A stretch of 44,212 nt of DNA, taken from Gammaproteobacteria bacterium 42_54_T18 (GTDB lineage Bacteria > Pseudomonadota > Gammaproteobacteria > Pseudomonadales > Ketobacteraceae). The translations under genes were made by a program, and so were the position numbers. The stretch covers positions 1-44,212 of the forward strand of contig MAAL01000158.1 of the NCBI GenBank assembly GCA_002163245.1. Direction: 5' to 3'. Shown here in pieces: positions 18,274 through 27,489 of this stretch (positions are counted from its first letter, which is position 1; each line of letters starts with the position of its first letter). The notes below the pieces were generated by a model. It was not told the origin of the DNA. It was given only the letters and a program-made list of their open reading frames with translations, and ran no database searches.

Positions 18274-18537
18274 TTGATGAAAGATTTACATGAGAAAGTG
18301 GTAGCAATTACGGGCGCTGCATCAGGTATTGGTCGAGCCTTAGCGGTTGAACTGTCTAAGCACGGGTGCGTGCTTGCATTGGCAGACGTTGATGCAAAAG
18401 GTCTTGAGAAAACGGCAGAAATGGTTGTTCAAGGAATTTTAAAAAATAAGAAGCGTGTACTTGTGGGAACTGATGCGGTGGTTATGGACATACTTACACG
18501 CCTATTTCCCCAACGGTCTTCTGATGCACTCCAGTAA
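18274..18537 (+). CDS. Short-chain dehydrogenase with in-frame internal deletion
   Basis: An 87-codon frame. The first 50 residues are a normal SDR N-terminus with the cofactor loop TGAASGIGRA and ALADVD. The last part, VVQGILKNKKRVLVGTDAVVMDILTRLFP, is the usual C-terminal end of SadH-type SDRs of about 270-290 residues. Some 180 residues in between, including the Ser-Tyr-Lys active site, are missing although the frame is kept. It cannot be an active dehydrogenase. It follows operator copy C at the correct distance, so transcription may persist. Confidence 0.7.
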   Translation: MMKDLHEKVVAITGAASGIGRALAVELSKHGCVLALADVDAKGLEKTAEMVVQGILKNKKRVLVGTDAVVMDILTRLFPQRSSDALQ

Positions 18538-18617
18538 TGGATAAAAACAAAAATAAATAGGTGCCGCTATGAAATTGGTGGAGATGCGAGGTAAAAGAAA
18601 GTGTGTGATAATCGCCA

Positions 18618-19525
18618 TCAAAACCTTAATGTCCTATTTTCAAAATTCCAGGGAGCGGATTGAGCAGCATGCTCCAAAATATGTTGCAGATACACGATTA
18701 ACTTGCGGTTTGATTGTTTGTTTCGAGAAATGATCATCCAGCACTTTAAATCATGCTGGCACTCAGGTAACACTTGTATCAATTCGCCACATTCTAATGG
18801 CCGATTTATAATGGACTTGGGAATGAATGCAAGCCCAATTCCGCTAGTAATAAGTTGACGGGCAACTTCACCATCGTCTGTTGTAAATCGGCTTTTAATA
18901 TCAACTTGATTAAATGGCGCAGGGGCATAGTGGTCCCATGGTAATTGGGCGAATTTAACAAATGGTGTTGTGATAGGTCTTCGGGTATTTTCGGTATGCC
19001 GTGTTCTACAAAATAATTCGGGCTACCTACCAGCATCATTCCGATAGAGCCAATATCATGAAGTGAATGATTGGTCTCGGGTCTTTTTCCGCTCACTAAC
19101 ATCACATCTAGCTCAAGCCTGTCCATATCTTCAGCTGAGTTACTTCTAATATGTTCCAGTGTGATTTGTGGATAGAGTTTTAAAAATTCAGAGATGACTC
19201 TCGCGGTCCAACTATCGTCGGGTGGAAAGGGGGCAGCCATCCGAATGTGGCCTTTGGGTTCTTCTTTAAGGCTTTCAATTGCCTGTCTGGCTTGGTAACC
19301 CTGCTGAATAACCTCCTGGCAGTGTTTTAAAAACACTTTTCCAGCGTCTGTGACATCGAGTCTTCGGGTAGTTCGCCGCAACAGCTGAATACCAATATCT
19401 TCTTCCAGTTCGCTAATACGTCGACTAATGGTAGAAAGTGGCACACCTGTTTTGTCTGCCGCTTTAGTGAAGCTGCCTGTAAGTGCTACTTCGGCAAATA
19501 AAGCCATATTGTCAAATTGATGCAT
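18618..19525 (-). pseudogene. LysR-family regulator, frameshifted
   Basis: From the ATG at 19525 the sequence encodes a LysR winged helix (FAEVALTGSFTKAADKTGVPLSTISRRISELE) and most of the effector domain. Near 18940-18965 the frame shifts; the running frame ends at 18806, whereas the neighbouring frame continues FAQLPWDHYAPAPFNQVD, DDGEVARQLITSGIGLAFIP and on to a TGA at 18618. Both parts together give about 300 residues, the normal size. One 1-base indel separates them. Divergent from the MMPL exporter gene, which it probably regulated. Confidence 0.82.
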
Positions 19526-19639
19526 GCGCTTTGAACCTCCAATTATCTTGTTAATGGGATAAAGGCTCTCAATTAGTTGGGTTTATCCTATCAATATGAA
19601 GGTGTTAGTCTAGTGTTTTATGCAAGTTTGGAGATAAAT

Positions 19640-21955
19640 ATGGATTTTAAGGTGCTTTTCGATCATCGTTTTCCGATTTTAGGTGTCTGGCTGTTGTTTT
19701 TTGCCGTTTGTGTTTCAGGGTCAATTTATATCCCCCTAAAAACTGATTATCGAGCTTTCTTTTCGAAGGAAGACCCCTATTTTTTGAATGATCAACAGCT
19801 CTTAGATACCTATGTACCCAATGATAATGTGTTGTTTGTCCTATCTCCTGCGAATGGTCAGGCACTGTCTTCAGAGAGTCTGCAGCTACAAATTGATATG
19901 ACAGACGCCGCGTGGCAATTACCATTTTCAGTCAGAGTCGACTCGCTTGTGAATTTCCAGCACATATCATCTGCAGAAGATGAATTGACGGTAAAAGATT
20001 TAATTGAAGATTTACAGGGATACGATGGACAAAGGTTAGTTGAACTCAGAAAGGTCATTCGAGACGATACAGAGTTATTGGGGCGATTGCTTGCGTATGA
20101 TGAACGTGTTTCTGCTATTTCGGTGAGTTTTCGATTTCCAGGGGAATCTTTGACTGAGACCATGGATGTGGCGAATGCTTCGAGGGCGTTAGCGCAACAA
20201 TTTCGGTCTCTGTACCCAGGTACAGAAATATATATAACCGGCATGGTGATGGGGAACAATGCACCGATTGAAGTCATTCTGAATGACGCACAGACCCTTG
20301 TACCGTTGATGTGCCTGTGTATTGTCGTGTTACTGACATTATTGTTCAGGTCATTGTACTCGACGATATTGACGATGATTATTGTGTTTATCTCAGTGTT
20401 TTCTACCATGGGGTTGTGGGGATGGGTGGGCGCGATATTAAGTGGACCAAGTGCATCCGCGCCGATTATTATTTTAACAATTGCTGTGGCAGACTGTGTT
20501 CATATTTTGGCATCGTTTTTTAACGCCTATAGAAAGGGTAGCCAAAAACGAGATGCAATTATTGAAAGTCTTAGACTTAATGTCATGCCGGTTATATTGA
20601 CAAGTTTAACTACGGCTATTGGTTTTCTTACTATGAATTTTAGTGATGTGCCGCCGTTTAATATTCTAGGTAATGCAGTCGCTGTGGGTGTACTTATTGC
20701 CTGTCTAGCCTCATTGAGCTTACTCCCTATACTTATTGATCTTTTTCCATTAAAAGAAAAACGAGCAATTAAAGACGATACAACCCTACTTACGCCTTTC
20801 GCTGAATTTGTTCTTCGCCATCGTTTTTTGGTTTTTGTAGTAACAGCTGCTCTATCAATCGTGATTGCTTCGTTTTCATCTGAAAATGAAATCAACGATC
20901 AATTTGGTAAGTTTTATAGTAAGAATATCGATTTTAGAACAAGTACTGATTTTGCAAATGAGCACCTAAGTAGTTTTTATAGTATTGATATATCATTACA
21001 AAGTCCTTACGAGCGTGGTATTTATGACCAACGTTACTTGCAAAGAGTAGATGAATTTGAAATATGGATAAAAACGCTTCCTGAGGTTATCCAGACGCAA
21101 ACCATCGCAACAACTTTCAAAGGGTTGAATAAGGCGATGCATGATAACGATGAAAGCTGGTATGTATTGCCAGAAGGGGGGGACTTAGCTGCACAGTATT
21201 TTTTGCTTTATGAGATGAGCTTACCTTTTGGACTGGACGCAAATCAAACGGTAAGTTTTGATAAAAGGGAAAGTAAAATTAATGTTACGCTAAAGGAAAT
21301 GAGTACCAAAGAAATATTAGAGTTTGAGAATCTTGTCGCTCAGTGGTTATCAGAGAATGCCGCTGAATATGATTACTATCACTCTAGCCTTGCGTTGTTA
21401 TTTAGCCATTTGGGAATGAACAATGCGACAAGCATGCTTTTCGGAACAATGGTGGCGCTGTTGTTAATGTCCCTGGTCATCGGCATCGCACTAAAGTCGG
21501 TACGTCTAGGGTTGGTATCATTAATGACGAATGTTATACCTGCCTTGTTGGCCTTTGGGGTGTGGGGGATATTTTCTGGAGAGGTAGGATTGTCAATTTC
21601 TATTTCAATAGGGATGACGTTAGGCATTGTTGTCGATAATACAGTACATCTACTGTCAAAGTATCAAAAATCCATTCAAAGTGGAGAAAATACTAGTGAC
21701 GCAATTCTATTTTCTTTCTCTCATGTGGGTGTTGCACTATTAATATGTAACTGTGTTCTGATTGCCGGGTTTATGATACTGGCTCAGTCAGATTTTCAAC
21801 TTAACGCCCATATGGGATTGTTTACTTCGTTAACGTTCGCGTTGGCTTTGCTTGTTGATTTCTTGCTGTTACCACCGGTATTGTATTGGCTGGACTCAAA
21901 GAGAGAAGTAAAGGGAGAGGGTAGCACAGCGGAAGTCTGGAATCCTCGAGCATAG
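19640..21955 (+). CDS. RND/MMPL-family lipid exporter
   Basis: 771 residues from the ATG at 19640, chosen for the GGAG 7 nt upstream; an upstream ATG at 19577 adds 21 residues of doubtful reality. Two repeats are visible, each an N-terminal membrane helix (FPILGVWLLFFAVCVSGS; FLVFVVTAALSIVIASFS), a large periplasmic loop and a block of five helices. The MMPL/HpnN-type helix motifs are IAVADCVHILASFFNAYRKG and GMTLGIVVDNTVHLLSKYQ, where the Asp residues are likely proton-relay positions. Inner-membrane, proton-driven export of a hydrophobic compound or lipid is expected. Intact, divergent from the LysR pseudogene. Substrate unknown; the fatty-acid and FMO context suggests a lipid. Confidence 0.87.
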   Translation: MDFKVLFDHRFPILGVWLLFFAVCVSGSIYIPLKTDYRAFFSKEDPYFLNDQQLLDTYVPNDNVLFVLSPANGQALSSESLQLQIDMTDAAWQLPFSVRVDSLVNFQHISSAEDELTVKDLIEDLQGYDGQRLVELRKVIRDDTELLGRLLAYDERVSAISVSFRFPGESLTETMDVANASRALAQQFRSLYPGTEIYITGMVMGNNAPIEVILNDAQTLVPLMCLCIVVLLTLLFRSLYSTILTMIIVFISVFSTMGLWGWVGAILSGPSASAPIIILTIAVADCVHILASFFNAYRKGSQKRDAIIESLRLNVMPVILTSLTTAIGFLTMNFSDVPPFNILGNAVAVGVLIACLASLSLLPILIDLFPLKEKRAIKDDTTLLTPFAEFVLRHRFLVFVVTAALSIVIASFSSENEINDQFGKFYSKNIDFRTSTDFANEHLSSFYSIDISLQSPYERGIYDQRYLQRVDEFEIWIKTLPEVIQTQTIATTFKGLNKAMHDNDESWYVLPEGGDLAAQYFLLYEMSLPFGLDANQTVSFDKRESKINVTLKEMSTKEILEFENLVAQWLSENAAEYDYYHSSLALLFSHLGMNNATSMLFGTMVALLLMSLVIGIALKSVRLGLVSLMTNVIPALLAFGVWGIFSGEVGLSISISIGMTLGIVVDNTVHLLSKYQKSIQSGENTSDAILFSFSHVGVALLICNCVLIAGFMILAQSDFQLNAHMGLFTSLTFALALLVDFLLLPPVLYWLDSKREVKGEGSTAEVWNPRA

Positions 21956-22017
21956 TAGAGTGGACGTGATGTATATACGAAAGCAAGCGACAGGGGTATG
22001 TTTGCTAGCCACTTCGG

Positions 22018-22339
22018 CTAGTCAGACGAGGTCTTTGCCGTAAACTCTGCTTGTCGTTTTTCTAGAAAGGCACTGGCGCCTTCTTTATCATCTTTTTTAC
22101 TTGTATAAAACATGGCTAACTCGTACGTCGAATGTATATGTTTTTTGATATCGTACTTGCTCGCGCAGTGATGAAGGTAATCATTGATTTCATCGCCCTC
22201 AGCAAATGATCTCGACCATCGATAGTTGGGCTCAAAAGAAAATTGATAAACGAAGGAGGGTATATCTACGGCGACCCCCGTGTACTTATTGGTACGCCAA
22301 GTACCTCCAAGATCTTCAGCAGATTCCAGGGTGCTATAA
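22018..22339 (-). pseudogene. Downstream part of an FMO/enoyl-CoA-hydratase chimera, cut by the transposon
   Basis: Reading leftward from the transposon edge: STLESAEDLGGTWRTNKYTG, then VAVDIPSFVYQFSFEPNYRW and DYLHHCASKYDIKKHI, all class B flavin monooxygenase sequence. It then switches to MFYTSKKDDKEGASAFLEKR and FTAKTSSD, the C-terminal end of an enoyl-CoA hydratase. That tail (22025-22120) is about 91 percent identical by eye to 32951-33046, inside the intact hydratase gene. The upstream half of this pseudogene lies at 28073-28202 on the far side of the transposon. The fusion deletes most of the monooxygenase, so the gene was already dead when the transposon landed. Confidence 0.85.
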
Positions 22340-22377
22340 GGGGTTTGAAGTCCAATGGAGCGCAAACAAGTATGAAG
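22340..22377 (+). repeat. Left terminal inverted repeat of the Tn3-family element
   Basis: Starts GGGGTTTGAAGTCCAATGGA, identical over these 20 bases to the right end, then GCGCAAAC versus ACGAAAAC. The inner 15 bases are more diverged than in the right repeat. The TATAA duplication immediately precedes it. Confidence 0.88.
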
Positions 22378-22550
22378 TTAAATGTGTATTTAGGTGATAA
22401 ACGCTTGCTTAGGCCTGGCCAGCACAGAGGTTTTGGGTTTAGCCAAGTATTTACACACATGCATTTTTAGTGTGTATTCGAAATCCCATTAAGCCCCCCA
22501 ACAATCCTATTAGCGAACAATTCTCCATTCGGCCCAGTTTGTTTTCATCG

Positions 22551-22625
22551 TGTCTACCAATTTATAAGTTTGTGGACACAATAATCTGTTCAATATACAG
22601 TGTCTATCAATTGATTTAGGAGACA
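22551..22625. promoter_or_regulatory. res-like resolution site
   Basis: Two dyads bounded by TGTC and GACA lie just before tnpR: a 28-bp one at 22551-22578 with central TTATAA, and a 25-bp one at 22601-22625. The Tn3 res site has subsites I and III of exactly these lengths; a 34-bp subsite II was not recognised between them. Position next to tnpR supports the call. Confidence 0.6.
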
Positions 22626-22632
22626 ATTTTAA

Positions 22633-23196
<564 letters not shown>

Positions 23197-23262
23197 CTGC
23201 AATACTTGAAACAAGGGGTTACGGTGGCAACAACTCCTTATCTCGCCAGTCCAAGCACATCA

Positions 23263-23294
23263 AAAGCTCTCGTTGTGTAGAGCTTTCTGTTTGT
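23263..23294 (+). terminator. Probable terminator after tnpR
   Basis: AAAGCTCT (23263-23270) pairs with AGAGCTTT (23279-23286) with an 8-nt loop, followed by CTGTTTGT. The U-tract is imperfect. It lies between tnpR and the cargo LysR gene. Confidence 0.4.
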
Positions 23295-23380
23295 ATCAAA
23301 GCTACTGCCAGGGTGTTAGACTTCTTGAGCATTCTTTAGGGTCGCCTATTGGCCAACATTCATTGAGAGTATTGTAATTG

Positions 23381-24283
23381 ATGATCGATATCTCTGATGT
23401 TCACATGATAAAAGTCGTCACAGAGTTGGGGAGTATAAATCGTGCAGCTGATGTGTTGTGCATGTCTCAGCCCACGCTAAGTAAAAAAATTAGCCGCCTC
23501 GAAGACAAAATCAACCTGAAGCTTTTTAGTCGACAAAACTCGGGCATGACACCTACAGCCGCCGCCAATCTGCTGATGCGTAAAGCGCCAGCGCTGGAAT
23601 CCTGTTTACAGAGCCTTGAGCGAGAGCTCGAACTTATGGCAGGCATGGTGGATGTAAAAATTAACATTGGTGTTGGCCCTATCGTCGAACAAATTATTTT
23701 GCCTAACGTCCTGTTGGACTTTGTTGAAAAAGACTTGCCATTCAAAATCTCCGTTGTTACCGAATCCCCTGAAACACTACTAAAACAACTTGAGGATAGC
23801 GAGATAGACCTGGCGATTGGGCCTTTCAAATCTGACAAATTAGGCGAGCAGTACACAGCTGTACTGGGTGCAGAAGAGCCATTGGTTATCGCGGTCAGGC
23901 CCGAACATCCGTTAATGGAATGGGTCGGACACCGTGATTTTGGTAGGCAACTCAGTGAATACAAATTTGTCTCACCAAATGTACCACAGCAAATGGGAGT
24001 CGGTTTTCTTGATACTTTGGCGGAGTTTGATATCAGCTCTACGATTGTTTCTGATAACTATAGTTTGGCGAAAACTATTGTATGCAACTCCAACTACGCC
24101 ACTGCTGGGCCGGTATCTTTGTTTCGATCTGAATTTGAAAGGGGACAATTGTCTAAATTGACCTTTCCAAAACCCATTATGTGGCACTGTAGCTGCCTAG
24201 CCAAACCAGAAATACTCCTCAGCCCTGCCGTGGCTGAAGTCGTTCAGCTCTTTTCTCAATACATGTCACCGATTACCGAATAA
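23381..24283 (+). CDS. LysR-family regulator of the transposon cargo
   Basis: 300 residues from the ATG at 23381; GAGAG lies about 12 nt upstream and a TTG at 23378 is an unlikely alternative. The winged-helix domain is MIKVVTELGSINRAADVLCM and SQPTLSKKISRLEDKINLKL (residues about 6-50), then a typical periplasmic-binding-like effector domain (about 90-295). Intact and of normal length. It reads in the same direction as the dehydrogenase genes it precedes, and an inverted repeat lies 17 nt after its stop, so local control of the cargo is likely. The inducer is unknown. Confidence 0.88.
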   Translation: MIDISDVHMIKVVTELGSINRAADVLCMSQPTLSKKISRLEDKINLKLFSRQNSGMTPTAAANLLMRKAPALESCLQSLERELELMAGMVDVKINIGVGPIVEQIILPNVLLDFVEKDLPFKISVVTESPETLLKQLEDSEIDLAIGPFKSDKLGEQYTAVLGAEEPLVIAVRPEHPLMEWVGHRDFGRQLSEYKFVSPNVPQQMGVGFLDTLAEFDISSTIVSDNYSLAKTIVCNSNYATAGPVSLFRSEFERGQLSKLTFPKPIMWHCSCLAKPEILLSPAVAEVVQLFSQYMSPITE

Positions 24284-24299
24284 CAAAGTGTTGTGGTTA

Positions 24300-24324
24300 T
24301 TCGATAATTTTTGTGGTTATCGAA
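24300..24324. promoter_or_regulatory. Inverted repeat, possible LysR binding site
   Basis: TTCGATAA (24300-24307) and TTATCGAA (24317-24324) are perfect arms 9 nt apart; GTGGTTAT also occurs directly before each arm. It lies 114 bp upstream of the iron ADH start, a suitable position for the cargo LysR protein. Regulation is inference. Confidence 0.4.
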
Positions 24325-24382
24325 AATTTATTCACTACGTTATGAGCTGACCACTGCCCTATCATTCTCCTTAACAGAAAGC

Positions 24383-24423
24383 CACTCAATGCCTTTCATC
24401 AAGCCATTTGATTGAGTGTTTTT
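24383..24423 (+). terminator. Terminator-like hairpin in the ADH leader
   Basis: CACTCAAT (24383-24390) pairs with ATTGAGTG (24411-24418) and is followed directly by TTTTT. The hairpin ends about 15 nt before the ADH start codon, so transcripts into the cargo operon must pass it. It could end the lysR transcript or act as an attenuator. Confidence 0.5.
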
Positions 24424-24437
24424 AAAGGAGGCTCCAA

Positions 24438-25631
24438 ATGATGCTCAAACGATTCATTAATTTTGCAATAAAAATCTTCGCGTCGCTATTTCCATCTGAA
24501 AAGCCTCTTCTCCTAACAGGCAAGGACTCAGCTCTTAAGCTTGCATCACTGCTTAGGCTCTCGGGTTATCGACGGCCGTTATTAGTGACAGAGAAAAGCC
24601 TTCTGGAGTTAGGTTTACTCGACGGTGTGTTGGGTCAACTTAAAAACGAAGGTTGTGACGTCAGCCTCTTTGACGGGGTTGTTCCCAATCCCACGTGTGA
24701 CGTTGTGGAGGTTGGTATTTCTGCGTGTAAAGCGAATGATTGTGACAGCGTATTTGTAGTAGGCGGCGGCTCTGCCATTGATGTTGCAAAAGTCATTGCC
24801 GCGTGTCGCGCTATGAATGTGGGTGTACACGCAGTGGTTGGACTGCTAAAAGTCAAGCAGCCTACGCTACCACTCTATGTAGTGCCAACCACCTCGGGTA
24901 CGGGTTCTGAGGTAACCAGTACAGCGGTAATCTCTGACACCAAAACACATGAAAAAAACTTTGTTGTGGACCCCAAGCTGATCCCCTCTGTAGTAGCACT
25001 TGATCCGGAGTTGATCAAATCGCTCCCATCCCACATTACGGCTGCAACGGGAATGGATGCCTTAACACATGCCATTGAAGCATATACCTCATTGAATCGA
25101 TTCAGTGATGCTGAACGGGATGCGGAATTAGCAATCCAGCTGCTTATCAAGTATCTCCCCGTGGTTTGCGAAGACGGGAATAATATCAAGGCTCGGGAGT
25201 GGGTAGCTATTGCATCTTTCCTTGCCGGCTATGCGTTCAATAAGTCTGGTTTGGGGTATGTCCATGCTATTTCTCACCAGATTAGCGCTCTTTACAATAC
25301 ACCTCATGGCATAGCAAATGCGGTCATTTTGACCAGAGTTCTCCGTTTCAATCAAGGTGTCTGTGCGCACCGCCTAGCAAAGCTTGAAACGATGCTAGAT
25401 GACGATGCTAAGGGTTCAGAAGATAGCTTGGCTAACCGCTTCGTCGAGCGGGTGGAACTATTTGCCAAACGACTAGATATTCCCAGTGAACTTGCAGAGC
25501 TTGAGACTAAGCATTTTGACGAGATTACAACTAATGCGCTAAAGGAAGCGAGATGGTCCTATGCCATTCCCAGGAATATGAGTCGAGCGCAATGCAAAGA
25601 AATTCTCTCATCAATTGCTGCAGCTGCTTGA
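24438..25631 (+). CDS. Iron-containing alcohol dehydrogenase
   Basis: 397 residues of the group III (Fe) alcohol dehydrogenases, which oxidise primary alcohols with NAD(P). The nucleotide-binding motif is GGGSAIDVAK; next come VPTTSGTGSEVTSTAVIS and GMDALTHAIEAYTS, and metal-ligand histidines appear in LTHAIEAY, VHAISHQ and NTPHGIANA. A 20-residue hydrophobic N-terminal extension (MMLKRFINFAIKIFASLFPS) precedes the usual start of the fold. The ribosome-binding site AAAGGAGG is the strongest seen in the cargo. First structural gene of a four-gene set, 74 nt before the ALDH. Only 30-40 percent similar by eye to the broken iron ADH at 36.6-37.7 kb, so not a recent copy of it. Confidence 0.9.
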   Translation: MMLKRFINFAIKIFASLFPSEKPLLLTGKDSALKLASLLRLSGYRRPLLVTEKSLLELGLLDGVLGQLKNEGCDVSLFDGVVPNPTCDVVEVGISACKANDCDSVFVVGGGSAIDVAKVIAACRAMNVGVHAVVGLLKVKQPTLPLYVVPTTSGTGSEVTSTAVISDTKTHEKNFVVDPKLIPSVVALDPELIKSLPSHITAATGMDALTHAIEAYTSLNRFSDAERDAELAIQLLIKYLPVVCEDGNNIKAREWVAIASFLAGYAFNKSGLGYVHAISHQISALYNTPHGIANAVILTRVLRFNQGVCAHRLAKLETMLDDDAKGSEDSLANRFVERVELFAKRLDIPSELAELETKHFDEITTNALKEARWSYAIPRNMSRAQCKEILSSIAAAA

Positions 25632-25705
25632 GACATAACAAGTATTAAGTAAAGAAATCGCCCAATCATGATTGAAAAGATCATTAATGAGAATAGGAGA
25701 AAGGT

Positions 25706-27100
25706 ATGAACGCACAACTCAAAGCACCCACTACCGAACAAGACATTAAGAACGTTGTTGCCAATCAACGTCAGTATTTTCGTACTAAAGCCACGCTGCC
25801 CGTGAGCTTTCGCCTGGAACAACTCAAAAAGCTAGCGGCATTGATTAAACACCACGAAGATGATCTTTATGAGGCTATTGATAAAGATTTCGGTAAGTCT
25901 AAGCATCACACTCAAATGACAGAATTACTCCCGCTTTATCACGAGCTTCGAGAAGCGATCAAACATTTAGAGAAGTGGGTTAAGCCAAGAAAGGTGGCGA
26001 CCAACTTACTTAACCAACCGGGTAGAAGTTTTATCGTTCCCGAACCTCTGGGGGTTACGCTGGTGATAGGTGCGTGGAACTTTCCGTACAATCTTTCGTT
26101 GATTCCTGTGGTAGGGTCCATGGTGGCGGGTAACACCACGATATTGAAACCAAGTGAGCTGCCAGTGGAAACTAGCAAAATAATGGCCAAGCTGATCAAC
26201 GAAAATTTTGACCCTGGGTATCTTAGGGTTGTTGAAGGTGCAATTCCTGAGACAACGGCTTTGCTTAATCAACGCTACGACAAAATTTTCTTCACAGGCA
26301 GTCCGCAGGTAGGGCGAATCGTCAATGAGGCTGCCGCACCACACCTAACTAACGTTACCCTCGAATTGGGCGGCAAAAACCCGGCAATTTTCACTCAAGA
26401 CGCTTCCTTAGATGTTGGCGTTAAACGCTTGATTTGGGCTAAATTTGTCAATTCTGGGCAGCTTTGCCTAGCGCCAGACTATGTACTTGTGCATAAAAGT
26501 ATTAAGCAAAAAGTACTTGATCAAATGGTTCACGAAATCAAGAAACATGACTATTCGGTAGAAAACAAGAACTTTGTCAGAATCATTGATAAACGCAACT
26601 TCGATAGAGTTGCTTCACTCATTGATCCAAGCAAAGTTTTTTATGGCGGTGGAACAAATCGTGAAGAAAGAGTGATTCAACCGACGATCTTGCACAACGT
26701 GACTCTGGATGATGCCGTTATGCAAGATGAGATTTTTGGGCCAATTATAGCGGTGTTGGAGTACGAAACTCTTGATGAGGCTTTCGACATTGTTCAGCAA
26801 CAAGAAAAGCCTTTGGCAGCCTATTTGTTTTCGAATGATCGCGACATCAAAAATCGCTTCCTTAGTGAAATTCCCTTTGGTAGTGGCGCTATCAATGACG
26901 CAGTAATGCAGAACAGCAATTCTAATCTTCCTTTTGGCGGAGTAGGGAATAGTGGTATGGGCAGCTATCACGGCAAGTATAGCTTTGAGTGTTTTTCGCA
27001 CTTCAAATCGATACTGGAGAAAGCCAATTTTATCGAATCTAATTTGAAATACTACGGTCACTCAGACAAGCAGATAAAATGGATTCGAGCATTGGGCTAG
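25706..27100 (+). CDS. Class 3 aldehyde dehydrogenase (fatty/coniferyl aldehyde type)
   Basis: 464 residues of the ALDH3 family, converting aldehydes to acids with NAD(P). Visible are GAWNFPYNLSLIPVVGSM, the catalytic Glu220 in TLELGGKNP and the nucleophile Cys254 in FVNSGQLCLAPDY. The C-terminal NSNLPFGGVGNSGMGSYHGK is typical of the class. AGGAGAAAGG precedes the start. It follows the iron ADH and precedes two small tautomerase-like genes with short gaps, so an alcohol would be taken to the acid before the tautomerase step. Intact. Confidence 0.9.
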   Translation: MNAQLKAPTTEQDIKNVVANQRQYFRTKATLPVSFRLEQLKKLAALIKHHEDDLYEAIDKDFGKSKHHTQMTELLPLYHELREAIKHLEKWVKPRKVATNLLNQPGRSFIVPEPLGVTLVIGAWNFPYNLSLIPVVGSMVAGNTTILKPSELPVETSKIMAKLINENFDPGYLRVVEGAIPETTALLNQRYDKIFFTGSPQVGRIVNEAAAPHLTNVTLELGGKNPAIFTQDASLDVGVKRLIWAKFVNSGQLCLAPDYVLVHKSIKQKVLDQMVHEIKKHDYSVENKNFVRIIDKRNFDRVASLIDPSKVFYGGGTNREERVIQPTILHNVTLDDAVMQDEIFGPIIAVLEYETLDEAFDIVQQQEKPLAAYLFSNDRDIKNRFLSEIPFGSGAINDAVMQNSNSNLPFGGVGNSGMGSYHGKYSFECFSHFKSILEKANFIESNLKYYGHSDKQIKWIRALG

Positions 27101-27123
27101 GGTACTAAAACGAGGAACGCAAT

Positions 27124-27450
27124 ATGAGTAAATTTATCGCCACCATCCAGCAAGGTCATAATGCAGATGACCTTCGGGAGCATTTAGCAAAAGGTCTACA
27201 AAATATAGCCATAGAATCGTTTGGGAAAGAGGCTGCTAACTCAGAAGTGAAGTGGAAGGTCATCCCAAAAAGCTTCGCCTGGACAGCTGGAAAACCCAGT
27301 CGCACCAGTGCATTAATTTGTGTTGTGCCCGAAGACCTGGAATTTGAAACTCGAGCTAAATTTATGGCTCAGATTAATGACTATTGGGTAGGGCAAACCG
27401 GCGCTAACCCTAACGAATTATTGATATTCACATTGAATAATGGCTATTGA
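27124..27450 (+). CDS. Tautomerase-like small protein without Pro-1
   Basis: 108 residues. The pattern (beta strand, helix, strand with W.VIPKSFAWTAGKPSRT, strand and helix ending NPNELLIFTLNNGY) resembles one tautomerase/MIF unit. The residue after Met is Ser, whereas catalytic members need Pro. It may therefore be a non-catalytic partner of the next protein or carry out a different role. 23 nt after the ALDH stop, with ACGAGGAACGC as ribosome-binding region, so clearly in the cargo operon. Family assignment is from pattern only. Confidence 0.6.
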   Translation: MSKFIATIQQGHNADDLREHLAKGLQNIAIESFGKEAANSEVKWKVIPKSFAWTAGKPSRTSALICVVPEDLEFETRAKFMAQINDYWVGQTGANPNELLIFTLNNGY

Positions 27451-27489
27451 GCAATAGATTAAAACCGAGAATCATTTTGGAGAATAAGT

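Noticed and set aside
18568-18735. 55-codon plus-strand frame starting MKLVEMRGKRK
   Set aside because: It is antisense to the shifted C-terminal part of the LysR pseudogene, which has clear family sequence on the other strand.
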